Both the position numbers and the translations under genes were made by a program. From Spirosoma utsteinense (GTDB lineage: Bacteria; Bacteroidota; Bacteroidia; Cytophagales; Spirosomataceae), in the NCBI RefSeq assembly GCF_014282275.1, contig NZ_VFIA01000036.1, positions 1-58,485 of the forward strand: DNA of 58,485 bases, read 5' to 3'. Shown one piece after another: positions 17,418-25,421 of this stretch (position 1 is its first letter; each line of letters opens with the position of its first letter). The notes below the pieces were generated by a model, which did no database searches, was not told where the DNA came from, and saw nothing but the letters and a program-made list of their open reading frames with translations.

Positions 17418-20400
17418 TTAGTCGGTAAGCAATACTTTACATGTTTGGCGGTCCGTTCCCCGGGTCAAAACAAGGATATAGGGGCCTCGCATCAGGTGCT
17501 CTACGGATAACTGAATCAGGTTGTTGCCAGCCGCAACCGGGTGGTTCGACTGCAGTACCGACTGAGCCCGCATGCTGACCAGTTCTATAATTGCTTCGCC
17601 GGCGGCTTCGGCATAATAACGCACCTGCACTGTTCGCTGCGCGGGTGTGGGATACACCTGCATCCCCAACTCAGCACGCCACTCAGTCGTCTCAACGCCT
17701 ACCCGCCCATTCGATACGGCGGGGTATAACCGGTATTGGGGTACAATCTGCTCCGACTGGCCTGGGTATGACCAGTACAGTCTGGACAAAGCACCACCTA
17801 CATTTTCGGAATACTCCACCCGGATATCGTATAACTGCCCGCCTACTAACGTAACAGGCAGTCCCTTGTTCGTTGTTGGCGGATGATCGTTCCAGTCGTT
17901 GATCAGCAGCGTACCGTTCACCCAAACCCGTATGCCATCGTCGGTGTACGTCTTGAAGAGGTAGATGCCTGTTACCGGGGCCTGAACCCGTCCCGTCCAT
18001 CGGACCGAGAAGTTATCCGTGTTGACCTTGCCGGGCGCGGGTGAGCCCACACCCCAGTCCATATCGATGCTGGCATCTGTCCGGGTTAGTACGATCGGTC
18101 CGTTCAGGTTTTTGGTATTGAAATAGTCTGCCCGCAGCCCCGTTCCACTACTTATCGTCGCCGTGGCTGGCGAACCGGCCGCGGTCGATACGCGCCAGAA
18201 AGAGGAAGCCGGAATAACCTGCTTGCTTAGTCCCGGTCCGCTGTAGCTTGCCTGGAGGGACTCGTCTCCTCCCCCTTCCATGTACGTCAGGGTAAACGCG
18301 TGCCGGCCGGCCTTGAGCCCAATGGTACCCGACCGCTCCTGAACGGGGTGGCCGCCATCGTTATTGACAACCTCGGTACTGCCAATGTATAGCTTGCTGC
18401 CATCGTCGGAGTTGGTGAAAAACGTGTAGATACCGTCGGCGGGTACGGTGATGAAGCCCGTAAAGCGGAAAGCAAAGTTATCATTCCGGGAACGCGCCTG
18501 TAGGTCAGGTTGTTGAACAACGCCGGATTTTATGGGGCTGAGCGCCTTGAAATCGGGCAAGTTAGGCCAGCTGCCTTCGTAGTAGCTGTAGTCCAGTCCG
18601 GCTACGGCATTGGCCGGATTATCGGCCTCGCGCAGTGTCGCCGGTGTCTGGTTGTTGTCCTTCAGCAGGATGATCGATCCAAATGCCGGAAGCGTTACCT
18701 GATTGCTGTATCCCTTGTTGCGGACATCACGGTACACCCCGTTCAACGTAATCGTAGTCGGATTGGCAGTTGGGTTAACGAGGCATTTTATGTAGTCGTC
18801 GGGGTTACCAGACGGGTAGGAAATTGGGCAAACGGTCGATGTCATATCCATACCGTACCGGCCCTGCCACTGGCTGAGCGAATAGGCAGCACCGATTGTC
18901 CGGTTATAAACGGCCAGTATTTTATTGGGTCCATTGAACGGACGAGCATATACGTTGTTATCGAACTGGCCGTAGCTACCCAGGTCATCCTGATACGATT
19001 CGTACTTCACATCGAACTGGTTGGCTGGCAAACTCACCAGTATGTTGTTTCGGATGGTATTGGTACGCGGCTGGCATCCGTTGGCACTCATAATGGCCAG
19101 TTGGCCCTCGCCGTTGTTACAGGCCGTGTTTCCGCTAACGTTGATGTTCGACGACCCGTGCAGGAATATGCCCAGTCCCCGGCAGTTGTAGACCGTATTA
19201 TCGCTTACGTCGATGTTCGTGGTACAGTCGTCGAGGTAAATGCCGTGGGCACCCGAAGAGGTTCCGGCAGGCGTTCCCTCCGAAGCTCCGATGCCGTTGA
19301 AAATGATGTTCGACACCAGTCTGATGTTGGATTGCGGCTGCTTGTTGCCGTTCCAGATGTACAATCCGCTGCCGTCACTTTTGGTGACACAGAAGTTGCT
19401 GATCTGGTTGCGCTGAACAACGGTGCTGCTCGCGAAATTAAGAGCGTTGTAGCCAATATTATCCAGTACATTATTTTCAATCAGCGTATTAGCCGTCGAC
19501 GTCGACTGAAATCCAACGTAGGTGCCGTCTCCGCTCTTGCCCCGACCCGGAACAAGGCCAATACGCCGGATGGTGTTGCCCCGGACGGTTACGTTCTGAT
19601 AATTCCCGATGTAGACACCGTTATTGTTGATGTCTTCGATACTGTTGTTTTCTAGTAGCAACTGGTTCCCGTTGCCCCGAATAACCAGCCCATCTTCGCC
19701 CGATTGACTAATATCGGTATTGGTTATAGCCAGATTGGAGCTGTTTGTAGCCAGCATACTGGTCGATAGGGCCTGTTTGATCTGAAGGTTTCGAATGCTT
19801 ACATACGACACATCCGTGAGTTGAACCACCTCGGCATTTACGGTAGCCGTAATCGACTGATCGTTGGGGTTTGCCTGATTGTCGTAGAGCAGGATCGTCT
19901 TGTTGGCCGGGTTGTAATACCACTCCCCCTGCTGATCGAGGGTAGCCGGGTGGTTCTGGACAAAATAACCCCAGTTATTGGTAATGTCGTACGAACCGGA
20001 ACCGTCCAGATTCAGTATGTTACCGATCTGTCCGGTAATGCGGGCCCGGTTCAGTATCCATTGCACCGGGCGGAATACCGCTTCGCCACCCTGCCAGTTC
20101 GTTGGTAACGACTGCTGACTAACGAGCTGCGTTTTGCCGATATGGGCTTGTACCGTAAGATAACCTTTGTTGGCTGCGTCTGGATTGGGATATCGACCCA
20201 GCGGGAGCGTAACGTTGTCGCGGTACAGACCCGTTACCTGATCGCCACAGGACAGACAGGACGCCTGCCATAGGTTGTTGCCGAGACGGGACCAGCTGGT
20301 AACGGGCACCGATCCGGCCAGCACGGGCTTACTTCCCGATCCATACGCATCGATCACGATGGGCTTTGGAGCCGATCCCGACTGACGTAGTTTGAGGCTA

Positions 20401-20642
20401 CCCCGAAAGGTGTCACCTCGTCGGAATAATACCTGATCGCCGGGCTGCAGCAATAAGCTGTTTACCCTGGCTATCGTCTGGAAGGGCGTATCGCCTGAGC
20501 GGCCGGAATTACCGTCGTTGCCGGCTGTCGATACATAATAGATTGTCTGGCCGTGGGCCGTTGACAGGCCAAAAATGGCGCACAGGGAAGCGGGCAGGTA
20601 ACTAGCTACAGCTACCAGACCCTTAACGAAGATTTTTTTCAA
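17418..20642 (-). CDS. Secreted beta-helix protein with two PA14 domains and T9SS sorting domain
   Basis: 1074 residues. The signal peptide (about 1-31) is followed by YYVSTAGNDGNSG and a right-handed parallel beta-helix (about 35-600) with many short repeats such as NTIRNN, NTVYNC and GNTACNN, typical of pectate-lyase-like folds. Two PA14 domains follow at roughly 672-820 and 838-985 (YTFFTNSDDGSKLYI; YLFKTYTDDGIRVWV), which usually bind carbohydrate. The last 75-80 residues (MQVYPTPAQRTVQVRYY ... KVLLTD) form a type A T9SS sorting domain, so the protein should be exported by PorV/PorU-type machinery and anchored or released. A glycan lyase or adhesin role is likely; I cannot identify catalytic residues. 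Confidence 0.85.
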   Translation of the reverse strand: MKKIFVKGLVAVASYLPASLCAIFGLSTAHGQTIYYVSTAGNDGNSGRSGDTPFQTIARVNSLLLQPGDQVLFRRGDTFRGSLKLRQSGSAPKPIVIDAYGSGSKPVLAGSVPVTSWSRLGNNLWQASCLSCGDQVTGLYRDNVTLPLGRYPNPDAANKGYLTVQAHIGKTQLVSQQSLPTNWQGGEAVFRPVQWILNRARITGQIGNILNLDGSGSYDITNNWGYFVQNHPATLDQQGEWYYNPANKTILLYDNQANPNDQSITATVNAEVVQLTDVSYVSIRNLQIKQALSTSMLATNSSNLAITNTDISQSGEDGLVIRGNGNQLLLENNSIEDINNNGVYIGNYQNVTVRGNTIRRIGLVPGRGKSGDGTYVGFQSTSTANTLIENNVLDNIGYNALNFASSTVVQRNQISNFCVTKSDGSGLYIWNGNKQPQSNIRLVSNIIFNGIGASEGTPAGTSSGAHGIYLDDCTTNIDVSDNTVYNCRGLGIFLHGSSNINVSGNTACNNGEGQLAIMSANGCQPRTNTIRNNILVSLPANQFDVKYESYQDDLGSYGQFDNNVYARPFNGPNKILAVYNRTIGAAYSLSQWQGRYGMDMTSTVCPISYPSGNPDDYIKCLVNPTANPTTITLNGVYRDVRNKGYSNQVTLPAFGSIILLKDNNQTPATLREADNPANAVAGLDYSYYEGSWPNLPDFKALSPIKSGVVQQPDLQARSRNDNFAFRFTGFITVPADGIYTFFTNSDDGSKLYIGSTEVVNNDGGHPVQERSGTIGLKAGRHAFTLTYMEGGGDESLQASYSGPGLSKQVIPASSFWRVSTAAGSPATATISSGTGLRADYFNTKNLNGPIVLTRTDASIDMDWGVGSPAPGKVNTDNFSVRWTGRVQAPVTGIYLFKTYTDDGIRVWVNGTLLINDWNDHPPTTNKGLPVTLVGGQLYDIRVEYSENVGGALSRLYWSYPGQSEQIVPQYRLYPAVSNGRVGVETTEWRAELGMQVYPTPAQRTVQVRYYAEAAGEAIIELVSMRAQSVLQSNHPVAAGNNLIQLSVEHLMRGPYILVLTRGTDRQTCKVLLTD

Positions 20643-21070
20643 GTTACGGTCAAAAAGTTATTAGCTAAGTAACGACCTTTTACTTACTAAAATAACTTTT
20701 TGCCAATTTATTATTTACTTTTTCTTAATATTAAATACATTTTGTAATTTTTAGTTATCATTATTAATTTATTGTAAACATAAATAGGTATTTATTTGCT
20801 TGACTGGTCGCTTATACGTCAAGGTCTCCCGGGCGATTGAGTCGGGAACCAACCAACACCATATCCCGTATGATGGAATTCCTGCCGAAGAGACGCCAGC
20901 GCTTTTTCATGGGCAGGCAGGCTCCTGAAGCATTGCGCTGTCTATTCTGGTAAAACCGTCATTCCCTACAGCAATTTGTCAGTCCCGGCAACCGTTCGGC
21001 CAAAACGAATATTGCGGGTTTGGCATGAACCTCGTAACATTGCTCAGTCTTTCACCAACGACTGATACCC
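20643..21070. other. Intergenic region between divergent genes, AT-rich on the left
   Basis: This 428-bp gap has a very AT-rich left part (about 20650-20800), likely the promoter region of the leftward beta-helix gene, and a GC-normal right part upstream of the coiled-coil gene. Only a 27-codon frame near 20872 is visible, without coding character. I see no RNA gene, strong hairpin or promoter consensus I would defend. Confidence 0.5.
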
Positions 21071-21796
21071 ATGCCTGAGTCCGATCAATCCATTGGCCGT
21101 AAAATTCTGGGTTTCTTCATCAAGGAAGAGTCCGGCACCGAGTCTACCGGCACCCCAGCCACTGGCAAACCAGCTGCCGGAGCGCCACCAACGGGAGCAT
21201 CAACCCCGGCTGTACCGCGAATACCGGTCAATACGGGGGCATCCAATCCCACACCTGCCAGCCCGGCTTCTGGTGCCGTAGACCCGAAATTTGCCCAGCA
21301 TTTTGCCGACGTTCTAGCTCAGAACAATCCAGCGGGTCCAGACTATTTTGAGTTCCGGGAAACGCTGCAAAGCCTGGCCAGTCTCGGCTTAACCGAGGAA
21401 AAACAGTTTCAGGCGGCCTGGGCCAGCTTCAAAGCACTCGCCGGCACGACCGACGTGTCGAAGCTGACAACGACAGCCAACCAGTATGTGGGCGCGCTCA
21501 CCAAAGACCGGGACGCCTTCGGTAAAAGTGTCGAAGCGGCCGTTGCCGAACGGGTGGGGGGATTACAAAACGAGCAAAAACGCCTGCAAACCGAAAACGA
21601 ATCGCTCGCAAAACAGTTATTGGCTATTCAGCAGCAGATCGATGCCAACACGAATCGACTAACGGCTATTGGTGGCGACATCACCGAACAGAGTGCGAAG
21701 ATCACGCAGAACCAACAGAACTACGAGGTTACCTTCGCGCACTTTACCGATCAGATCAAGGGCGATATTGCCAAAATAACCCAGTACCTGAAATGA
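21071..21796 (+). CDS. Soluble coiled-coil protein, first gene of ASKHA cassette
   Basis: 241 residues and no signal or membrane span. A conserved-looking head (SIGRKILGFFIKEE) is followed by a Pro/Ala/Gly/Thr-rich linker (about 25-70), a globular helical part (about 75-150) and a long heptad coiled coil (about 165-241, rich in Gln/Asn/Glu) such as NEQKRLQTENESLAKQLLAIQ split over several turns. I do not recognise a named family. It is followed by a membrane coiled-coil protein after 101 bases and an ASKHA-fold protein, all on the same strand, suggesting one assembly. A cytoplasmic adaptor or filament-like role is inferred only from shape. Confidence 0.75.
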   Translation: MPESDQSIGRKILGFFIKEESGTESTGTPATGKPAAGAPPTGASTPAVPRIPVNTGASNPTPASPASGAVDPKFAQHFADVLAQNNPAGPDYFEFRETLQSLASLGLTEEKQFQAAWASFKALAGTTDVSKLTTTANQYVGALTKDRDAFGKSVEAAVAERVGGLQNEQKRLQTENESLAKQLLAIQQQIDANTNRLTAIGGDITEQSAKITQNQQNYEVTFAHFTDQIKGDIAKITQYLK

Positions 21797-21897
21797 GGTG
21801 ATAAGGTCAGTACACTGGTAAGCTATACACTTGGCTTTCCTGACGATCCTGATACGTATTCACCCTTATCAACAGACAACTATATACCTTTTTCAAC

Positions 21898-22941
21898 ATG
21901 GCTACTCCTGATTTTTCCCAGATTGGCGGCAGTACAGAGGTCGAAAAACGATCGTTCTGGAGTCGACCCGAGGGTATTCTCGGCATGATCGTGCTGGCCG
22001 GAATGGCTGGTTTCGGCTTAGTGTATTTCAACCGGATCGTCGAGTTCCTCATCCGGGCCACCTCCAATCTCCTTGAGCTGGCGCTACTGCTCGGGGCCCT
22101 GGGCGTACTGATCTTTCTGTTCACCAGCCGCGATGTACGAACGGCCGTATTCTTTCTGTTCAAGTCGCTGATGCGCTCGCTGACCGGCACGGTTATTCAG
22201 CTGAACCCGATTGCGATCATGAAGATCTACGTAGATGATCTTAAAGATAAACGGCAGAAAATGCAGGGGCAGATCAATACCCTGGCGGGTCAGCTGGTCA
22301 AGCTTAACAAGAAGATCACGGAGAATAACGAAGCCAGCAAGCAGAAATTCGCTGAAGCCAACAAGGCCAACGCCATGACAGACAGGCCGGGTATGCGCGA
22401 AGCGGCTCAGCTGGCAACGATCGAAGGCGCGGGTTTGCAGGAGATGAACGAAAAACTCATGCCCCTCCAGCGGAATATGAAAACCGTACTGGCCTTCATG
22501 GAGAAGGTAAACCAGAGCGCCGACTATATCATTAAGGAAACCGAGATCAAAGTCCGGCTCAAGGAAACAGAATACCAGATTGTAAAGGAAAGCTCAAACG
22601 CGCTCAAAACAGCCGTCAGCATCTTCAAAGGAGACCCTGACAAGCGGTTTTATTTCGATCAGTCGATGGAATACATCCAGGACGACATGAGCAACAAACT
22701 CGGTGAAATGAAGCGGGCGATGGACCTGTCGATGGACTTCATCAACGGCGTCGATATCCAGAACGGTATCCTCTCCGATAAAGGAGAGGCCCTACTGGAA
22801 GCGTACAATAAAGGGGAGTTCAAGATGGTCCAGTCCGGCGTGGATTCGCTAGATGGACCCTCCGCCAACCCCATCACCGCGCCCATTCCCGGTCAGGCAG
22901 CCCCGGCCAAAGATGCTGGCTACCGGAATCTGTTAGACTAA
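21898..22941 (+). CDS. Membrane protein with long coiled-coil domain
   Basis: 347 residues. Two hydrophobic segments (about 27-47 and 57-80) form a membrane hairpin near the N-terminus. A helical, heptad-rich region follows (about 115-300: LAGQLVKLNKKITENNE, VKESSNALKTAVSIF), then a Pro-rich tail. With two spans and positive residues flanking them, both ends should face the cytoplasm. No enzyme motif is visible. The layout is reminiscent of PspA or stator-like proteins but lacks their signatures, so I leave function open. It lies between the coiled-coil gene and the ASKHA gene; a 100-base leader with competing hairpins separates it from the latter. Confidence 0.75.
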   Translation: MATPDFSQIGGSTEVEKRSFWSRPEGILGMIVLAGMAGFGLVYFNRIVEFLIRATSNLLELALLLGALGVLIFLFTSRDVRTAVFFLFKSLMRSLTGTVIQLNPIAIMKIYVDDLKDKRQKMQGQINTLAGQLVKLNKKITENNEASKQKFAEANKANAMTDRPGMREAAQLATIEGAGLQEMNEKLMPLQRNMKTVLAFMEKVNQSADYIIKETEIKVRLKETEYQIVKESSNALKTAVSIFKGDPDKRFYFDQSMEYIQDDMSNKLGEMKRAMDLSMDFINGVDIQNGILSDKGEALLEAYNKGEFKMVQSGVDSLDGPSANPITAPIPGQAAPAKDAGYRNLLD

Positions 22942-22957
22942 CCTGTTACGTACCAAT

Positions 22958-23022
22958 GAGCCAGTGAGTGAATGAGCGACTAGCCACTCATTGGCTCTTA
23001 GTGAACCATTCGCTCATTCACT
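22958..23022 (+). promoter_or_regulatory. Two overlapping, competing hairpins in the leader of the ASKHA gene
   Basis: Stem 1 pairs 22958-22970 with 22985-22997 (13 bp with one G-U). Stem 2 pairs 22967-22979 with 23010-23022 (13 bp, perfect). The arms overlap at 22967-22970, so both cannot form completely. The structure ends 20 bases before the ATG at 23042, an arrangement suited to leader control or processing of the transcript between the second and third genes. Confidence 0.5.
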
Positions 23023-23041
23023 TATTTTAACTTATAACCCT

Positions 23042-24100
23042 ATGCAACGTTTAACCGTAGCCGGTCGGCTACTTATCACGGCCCTCGTCCTGGCCGCTAT
23101 CTTCTTCGGATTCCGTTATTTCGGTGGCAATGAAGCGCTGCGCAAGCTGGCACCCAAAGACCAGAAAGAAACGGAATACTCCGAGTCGCAAACAATGCCC
23201 CGCGCCGACAACGAGACGGCTGAAGCCGTAGTGGATGAATCGACCGCATCGGATGACAACAGTTCGTCAGGCGGTACCGCCAGTGCTACACCCCGGCAGG
23301 CGTTTACCTATACGCCCCCCGCTCCCCAGAATGGCAAGCTGAAAGGTGTGGTGGAACTGGGAGCCAGCGGCTTTAATTCATTCATTATCCGGGTCGACGA
23401 TCAAAAGCGGTGGAAACTCGAAAAGGCCGAGTTCGGCAATAGCCTCGTCATGGAAAACATGGCGTCGGATGACGACATCCGGGCGGGACTGAAAAGTTAC
23501 ATCGGCAAGATGCTCGACTTCGGTGTGGGCGGGCGCGACATTCATTTCGTTGTTAGCTCAGGCGCTGTCAAAGCGGAGGGTACGCAAAAAATTACGAAAG
23601 CGCTGAAAGCGCTGAACTACGTAGTCAACACCGTAACCCCCGAACAGGAAGGTTCGCTGGCCCTGCGCTCGGTATTACCCGCCGATTACGCCGACAATTC
23701 GTATGTGGTAGACATTGGTTCGGGCAATACCAAGATATCCTGGAAAGACGGGGGCTCGACCAAAGCGCTGGAAACCTACGGAGCCAAGTACTTCCAGAAT
23801 AGTACCAGCGACGAAACCGTAGCAACGGAGGTAAAAGCCAAAGCCAAACAAATTCCGGCCGATCATCGTAAGACGTGCTTCATCATTGGCGGTGTGCCGT
23901 TCGAACTGGCCAAGGCCGTTCGGAAAGACAAGGAACGGTACACGGTCCTGGATGCTCCTTCGGGGTACACGCTTAGTGAAGCCAAATCGAAAGCGGGCCT
24001 CAACATCTACCGGGCCATCGCCGAATCAACCGGCACCAACCAGTTCGTGTTCGACTGGGACGCCAACTTCACCATTGGCTATCTGCTGACGCTTAAATAA
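23042..24100 (+). CDS. Membrane-anchored ASKHA-fold (actin/Ppx-like) protein
   Basis: 352 residues from ATG 23042 (MQRLTVAGRLL); an upstream TTG at 22991 lies inside the leader hairpins and is rejected. One N-terminal hydrophobic span (about 8-28) is followed by an acidic, low-complexity linker (about 40-95) and a C-terminal domain. That domain contains ELGASGFNSFIIRVD, VVDIGSGNTKISW and CFIIGGVPFELAKAV, which match the phosphate-1, phosphate-2 and adenosine motifs of the actin/Hsp70/Ppx-GppA superfamily. By the positive-inside rule the domain would face the periplasm, where ATP is scarce; a reverse topology is possible. It closes the three-gene coiled-coil cassette. Confidence 0.75.
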   Translation: MQRLTVAGRLLITALVLAAIFFGFRYFGGNEALRKLAPKDQKETEYSESQTMPRADNETAEAVVDESTASDDNSSSGGTASATPRQAFTYTPPAPQNGKLKGVVELGASGFNSFIIRVDDQKRWKLEKAEFGNSLVMENMASDDDIRAGLKSYIGKMLDFGVGGRDIHFVVSSGAVKAEGTQKITKALKALNYVVNTVTPEQEGSLALRSVLPADYADNSYVVDIGSGNTKISWKDGGSTKALETYGAKYFQNSTSDETVATEVKAKAKQIPADHRKTCFIIGGVPFELAKAVRKDKERYTVLDAPSGYTLSEAKSKAGLNIYRAIAESTGTNQFVFDWDANFTIGYLLTLK

Positions 24101-24246
24101 GGAGGAAAGGAGGAAGGAGGAAAGGGAGCTGGCGCACGCATTTTCCCTTTCTTCCTCCTTCCTCCCTTTCCTCCTTTCCTCCTTCCTCCCTTTCCTCCTT
24201 CCTCCCTTTCCTACTTTCCTCCCTTTACTCCTCTCCTCCTCCCCTC
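24101..24246. repeat. Polypurine/polypyrimidine inverted repeat tract
   Basis: An arm made only of GGAGGAAA-like units (24101-24127) is followed by a short mixed spacer and about 110 bases of CCTCCTTT-like units on the same strand. It can form a long imperfect hairpin, and its mirror symmetry would permit triplex DNA. It begins right after the ASKHA stop and runs to the 3' end of the convergent gene, so it may act as a crude bidirectional terminator. A similar tract lies at 53801-53905. Confidence 0.8.
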
Positions 24247-24616
24247 AAATCCTGCTCTGCAACCGCTGGATGAGCAGGGTTGTTATACGCCGGGTAATTT
24301 CGGCTTCTTCCCCCTTGTAGGTCGACCACTCGTCGGGGGTAAAATGACCCAGAACCATACCAAGAAGGGTTAACCGAAGACGCGTATCCTCGCGAACGGC
24401 CCGTTCGATATAGGCTATTTTCTCCTGGTTGTTAAAGCGGTCGTAGGGCGTTTTCCGCTTGGGCCAGTGGTGGTGCCACAGCGTTTGAATACCACCGTCG
24501 AGTAACTTCAATAGTGGTCGGACAGTCTGGTTCTGAAACTGTTCGGCTGTGCTGACAGCCGTGGAATCGGTCACGACCTGAGGCCGGACGGGATTCATGC
24601 GTTCGTTCGTTTCCAT
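24245..24616 (-). CDS. Conserved-looking hypothetical protein (123 aa)
   Basis: 123 residues from ATG 24616 (METNERMNPVRP); ATG 24598 is also possible, and the TTG at 24631 is less likely. It is soluble and helical with no signal. FQNQTVRPLLKLLDGG, a conserved-looking FNNQEKIAYIERAVREDTRLRLTLLGMVLG, and HFTPDEWSTYKGEEAEITRRI suggest a small folded protein. I think homologues are widespread in Cytophagales but cannot assign a function. Its stop abuts the polypyrimidine tract, and it is divergent from a secreted protein gene. Confidence 0.65.
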   Translation of the reverse strand: METNERMNPVRPQVVTDSTAVSTAEQFQNQTVRPLLKLLDGGIQTLWHHHWPKRKTPYDRFNNQEKIAYIERAVREDTRLRLTLLGMVLGHFTPDEWSTYKGEEAEITRRITTLLIQRLQSRI

Positions 24617-24722
24617 TGGGTAACATGACAATCAAACGCCGGGAATGGTTGCGCGCTGGACCAATTGTTGCTCACTCGTCTCGAAGCCAGTATCTTGTCG
24701 AGTCAGTTTTATCCACCGCACC

Positions 24723-25421
24723 ATGAATAGTTCCGGCGTTCTCACCTGCCTACTGACCGCCCTCATCGCGGGTGAAGCTTGTCAAACCCGCACGGTAGCT
24801 CCTGACCCTGCCGGTTACGATTATTTTCCCCTCCAAACCGGTCATTACATTGTTTACGATGTACAGGAGCAACGGTATCTGCCGGGTGCAACGATACCCG
24901 TCGATCGAACGTATCAGCTTAAAGAAGTGGTTGGAGCGGCCTATACCGATATTACCGGGCAGCAGGCTTACCGGTTGTTGCGTTACCATCGTCAGGCAGA
25001 CGGAAAACCGTGGCAAACAGACTCTATCTGGTCGGCCCGGCAGACCGACAGCGAGGCTATCCGTACCGAAAATGGACTGGATTTTGTCAACCTTCGCTTT
25101 CCGGTCAGCGATCGGCTTCGCTGGAACGGCAACCGGTACAACGCCCTGGGCAACGACGAGTATGAGGTGCGCAATAGCCAGCAGCCTTACCGCGTTTCGG
25201 ATAAACAGTTTAGCGAAACCGTTACCGTTGTCGTACAGGAAGACTCAACGTTACTGGCGCAGGACAAACGCATGGACGTTTACGCCAGAGCCCTGGGGTT
25301 GATTTATAAAGAACGTATCCGGCTACAGTATTGCGCAACGACGCCGACCTGTATCGGCCAGTACCAGATTGACTATGGCATCCGACAAATTTACCGCATT
25401 CGTTCGTCCGGCAGTGAGTAA
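24723..25421 (+). CDS. Secreted hypothetical protein, probable lipoprotein
   Basis: 232 residues from ATG 24723; a longer TTG frame adds non-signal sequence. The hydrophobic N-terminus ends GEAC at residue 20, a poor but possible lipobox. The mature part is beta-rich: DYFPLQTGHYIVYDVQ, then alternating polar and hydrophobic strands with many aromatic residues. The start DPAGYDYFPLxxGxYxxYxV is typical of small Bacteroidota outer-envelope proteins of unknown function. Its last codons overlap the subtilase gene, so the two are probably cotranscribed and translationally coupled. Confidence 0.7.
   Translation: MNSSGVLTCLLTALIAGEACQTRTVAPDPAGYDYFPLQTGHYIVYDVQEQRYLPGATIPVDRTYQLKEVVGAAYTDITGQQAYRLLRYHRQADGKPWQTDSIWSARQTDSEAIRTENGLDFVNLRFPVSDRLRWNGNRYNALGNDEYEVRNSQQPYRVSDKQFSETVTVVVQEDSTLLAQDKRMDVYARALGLIYKERIRLQYCATTPTCIGQYQIDYGIRQIYRIRSSGSE

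Noticed and set aside
18510..19655. 381-codon plus-strand open frame opposite the beta-helix gene
   Set aside because: It is antisense to a gene with clear signal peptide, PA14 and T9SS domains; its composition mirrors those codons and it has no recognisable domain.
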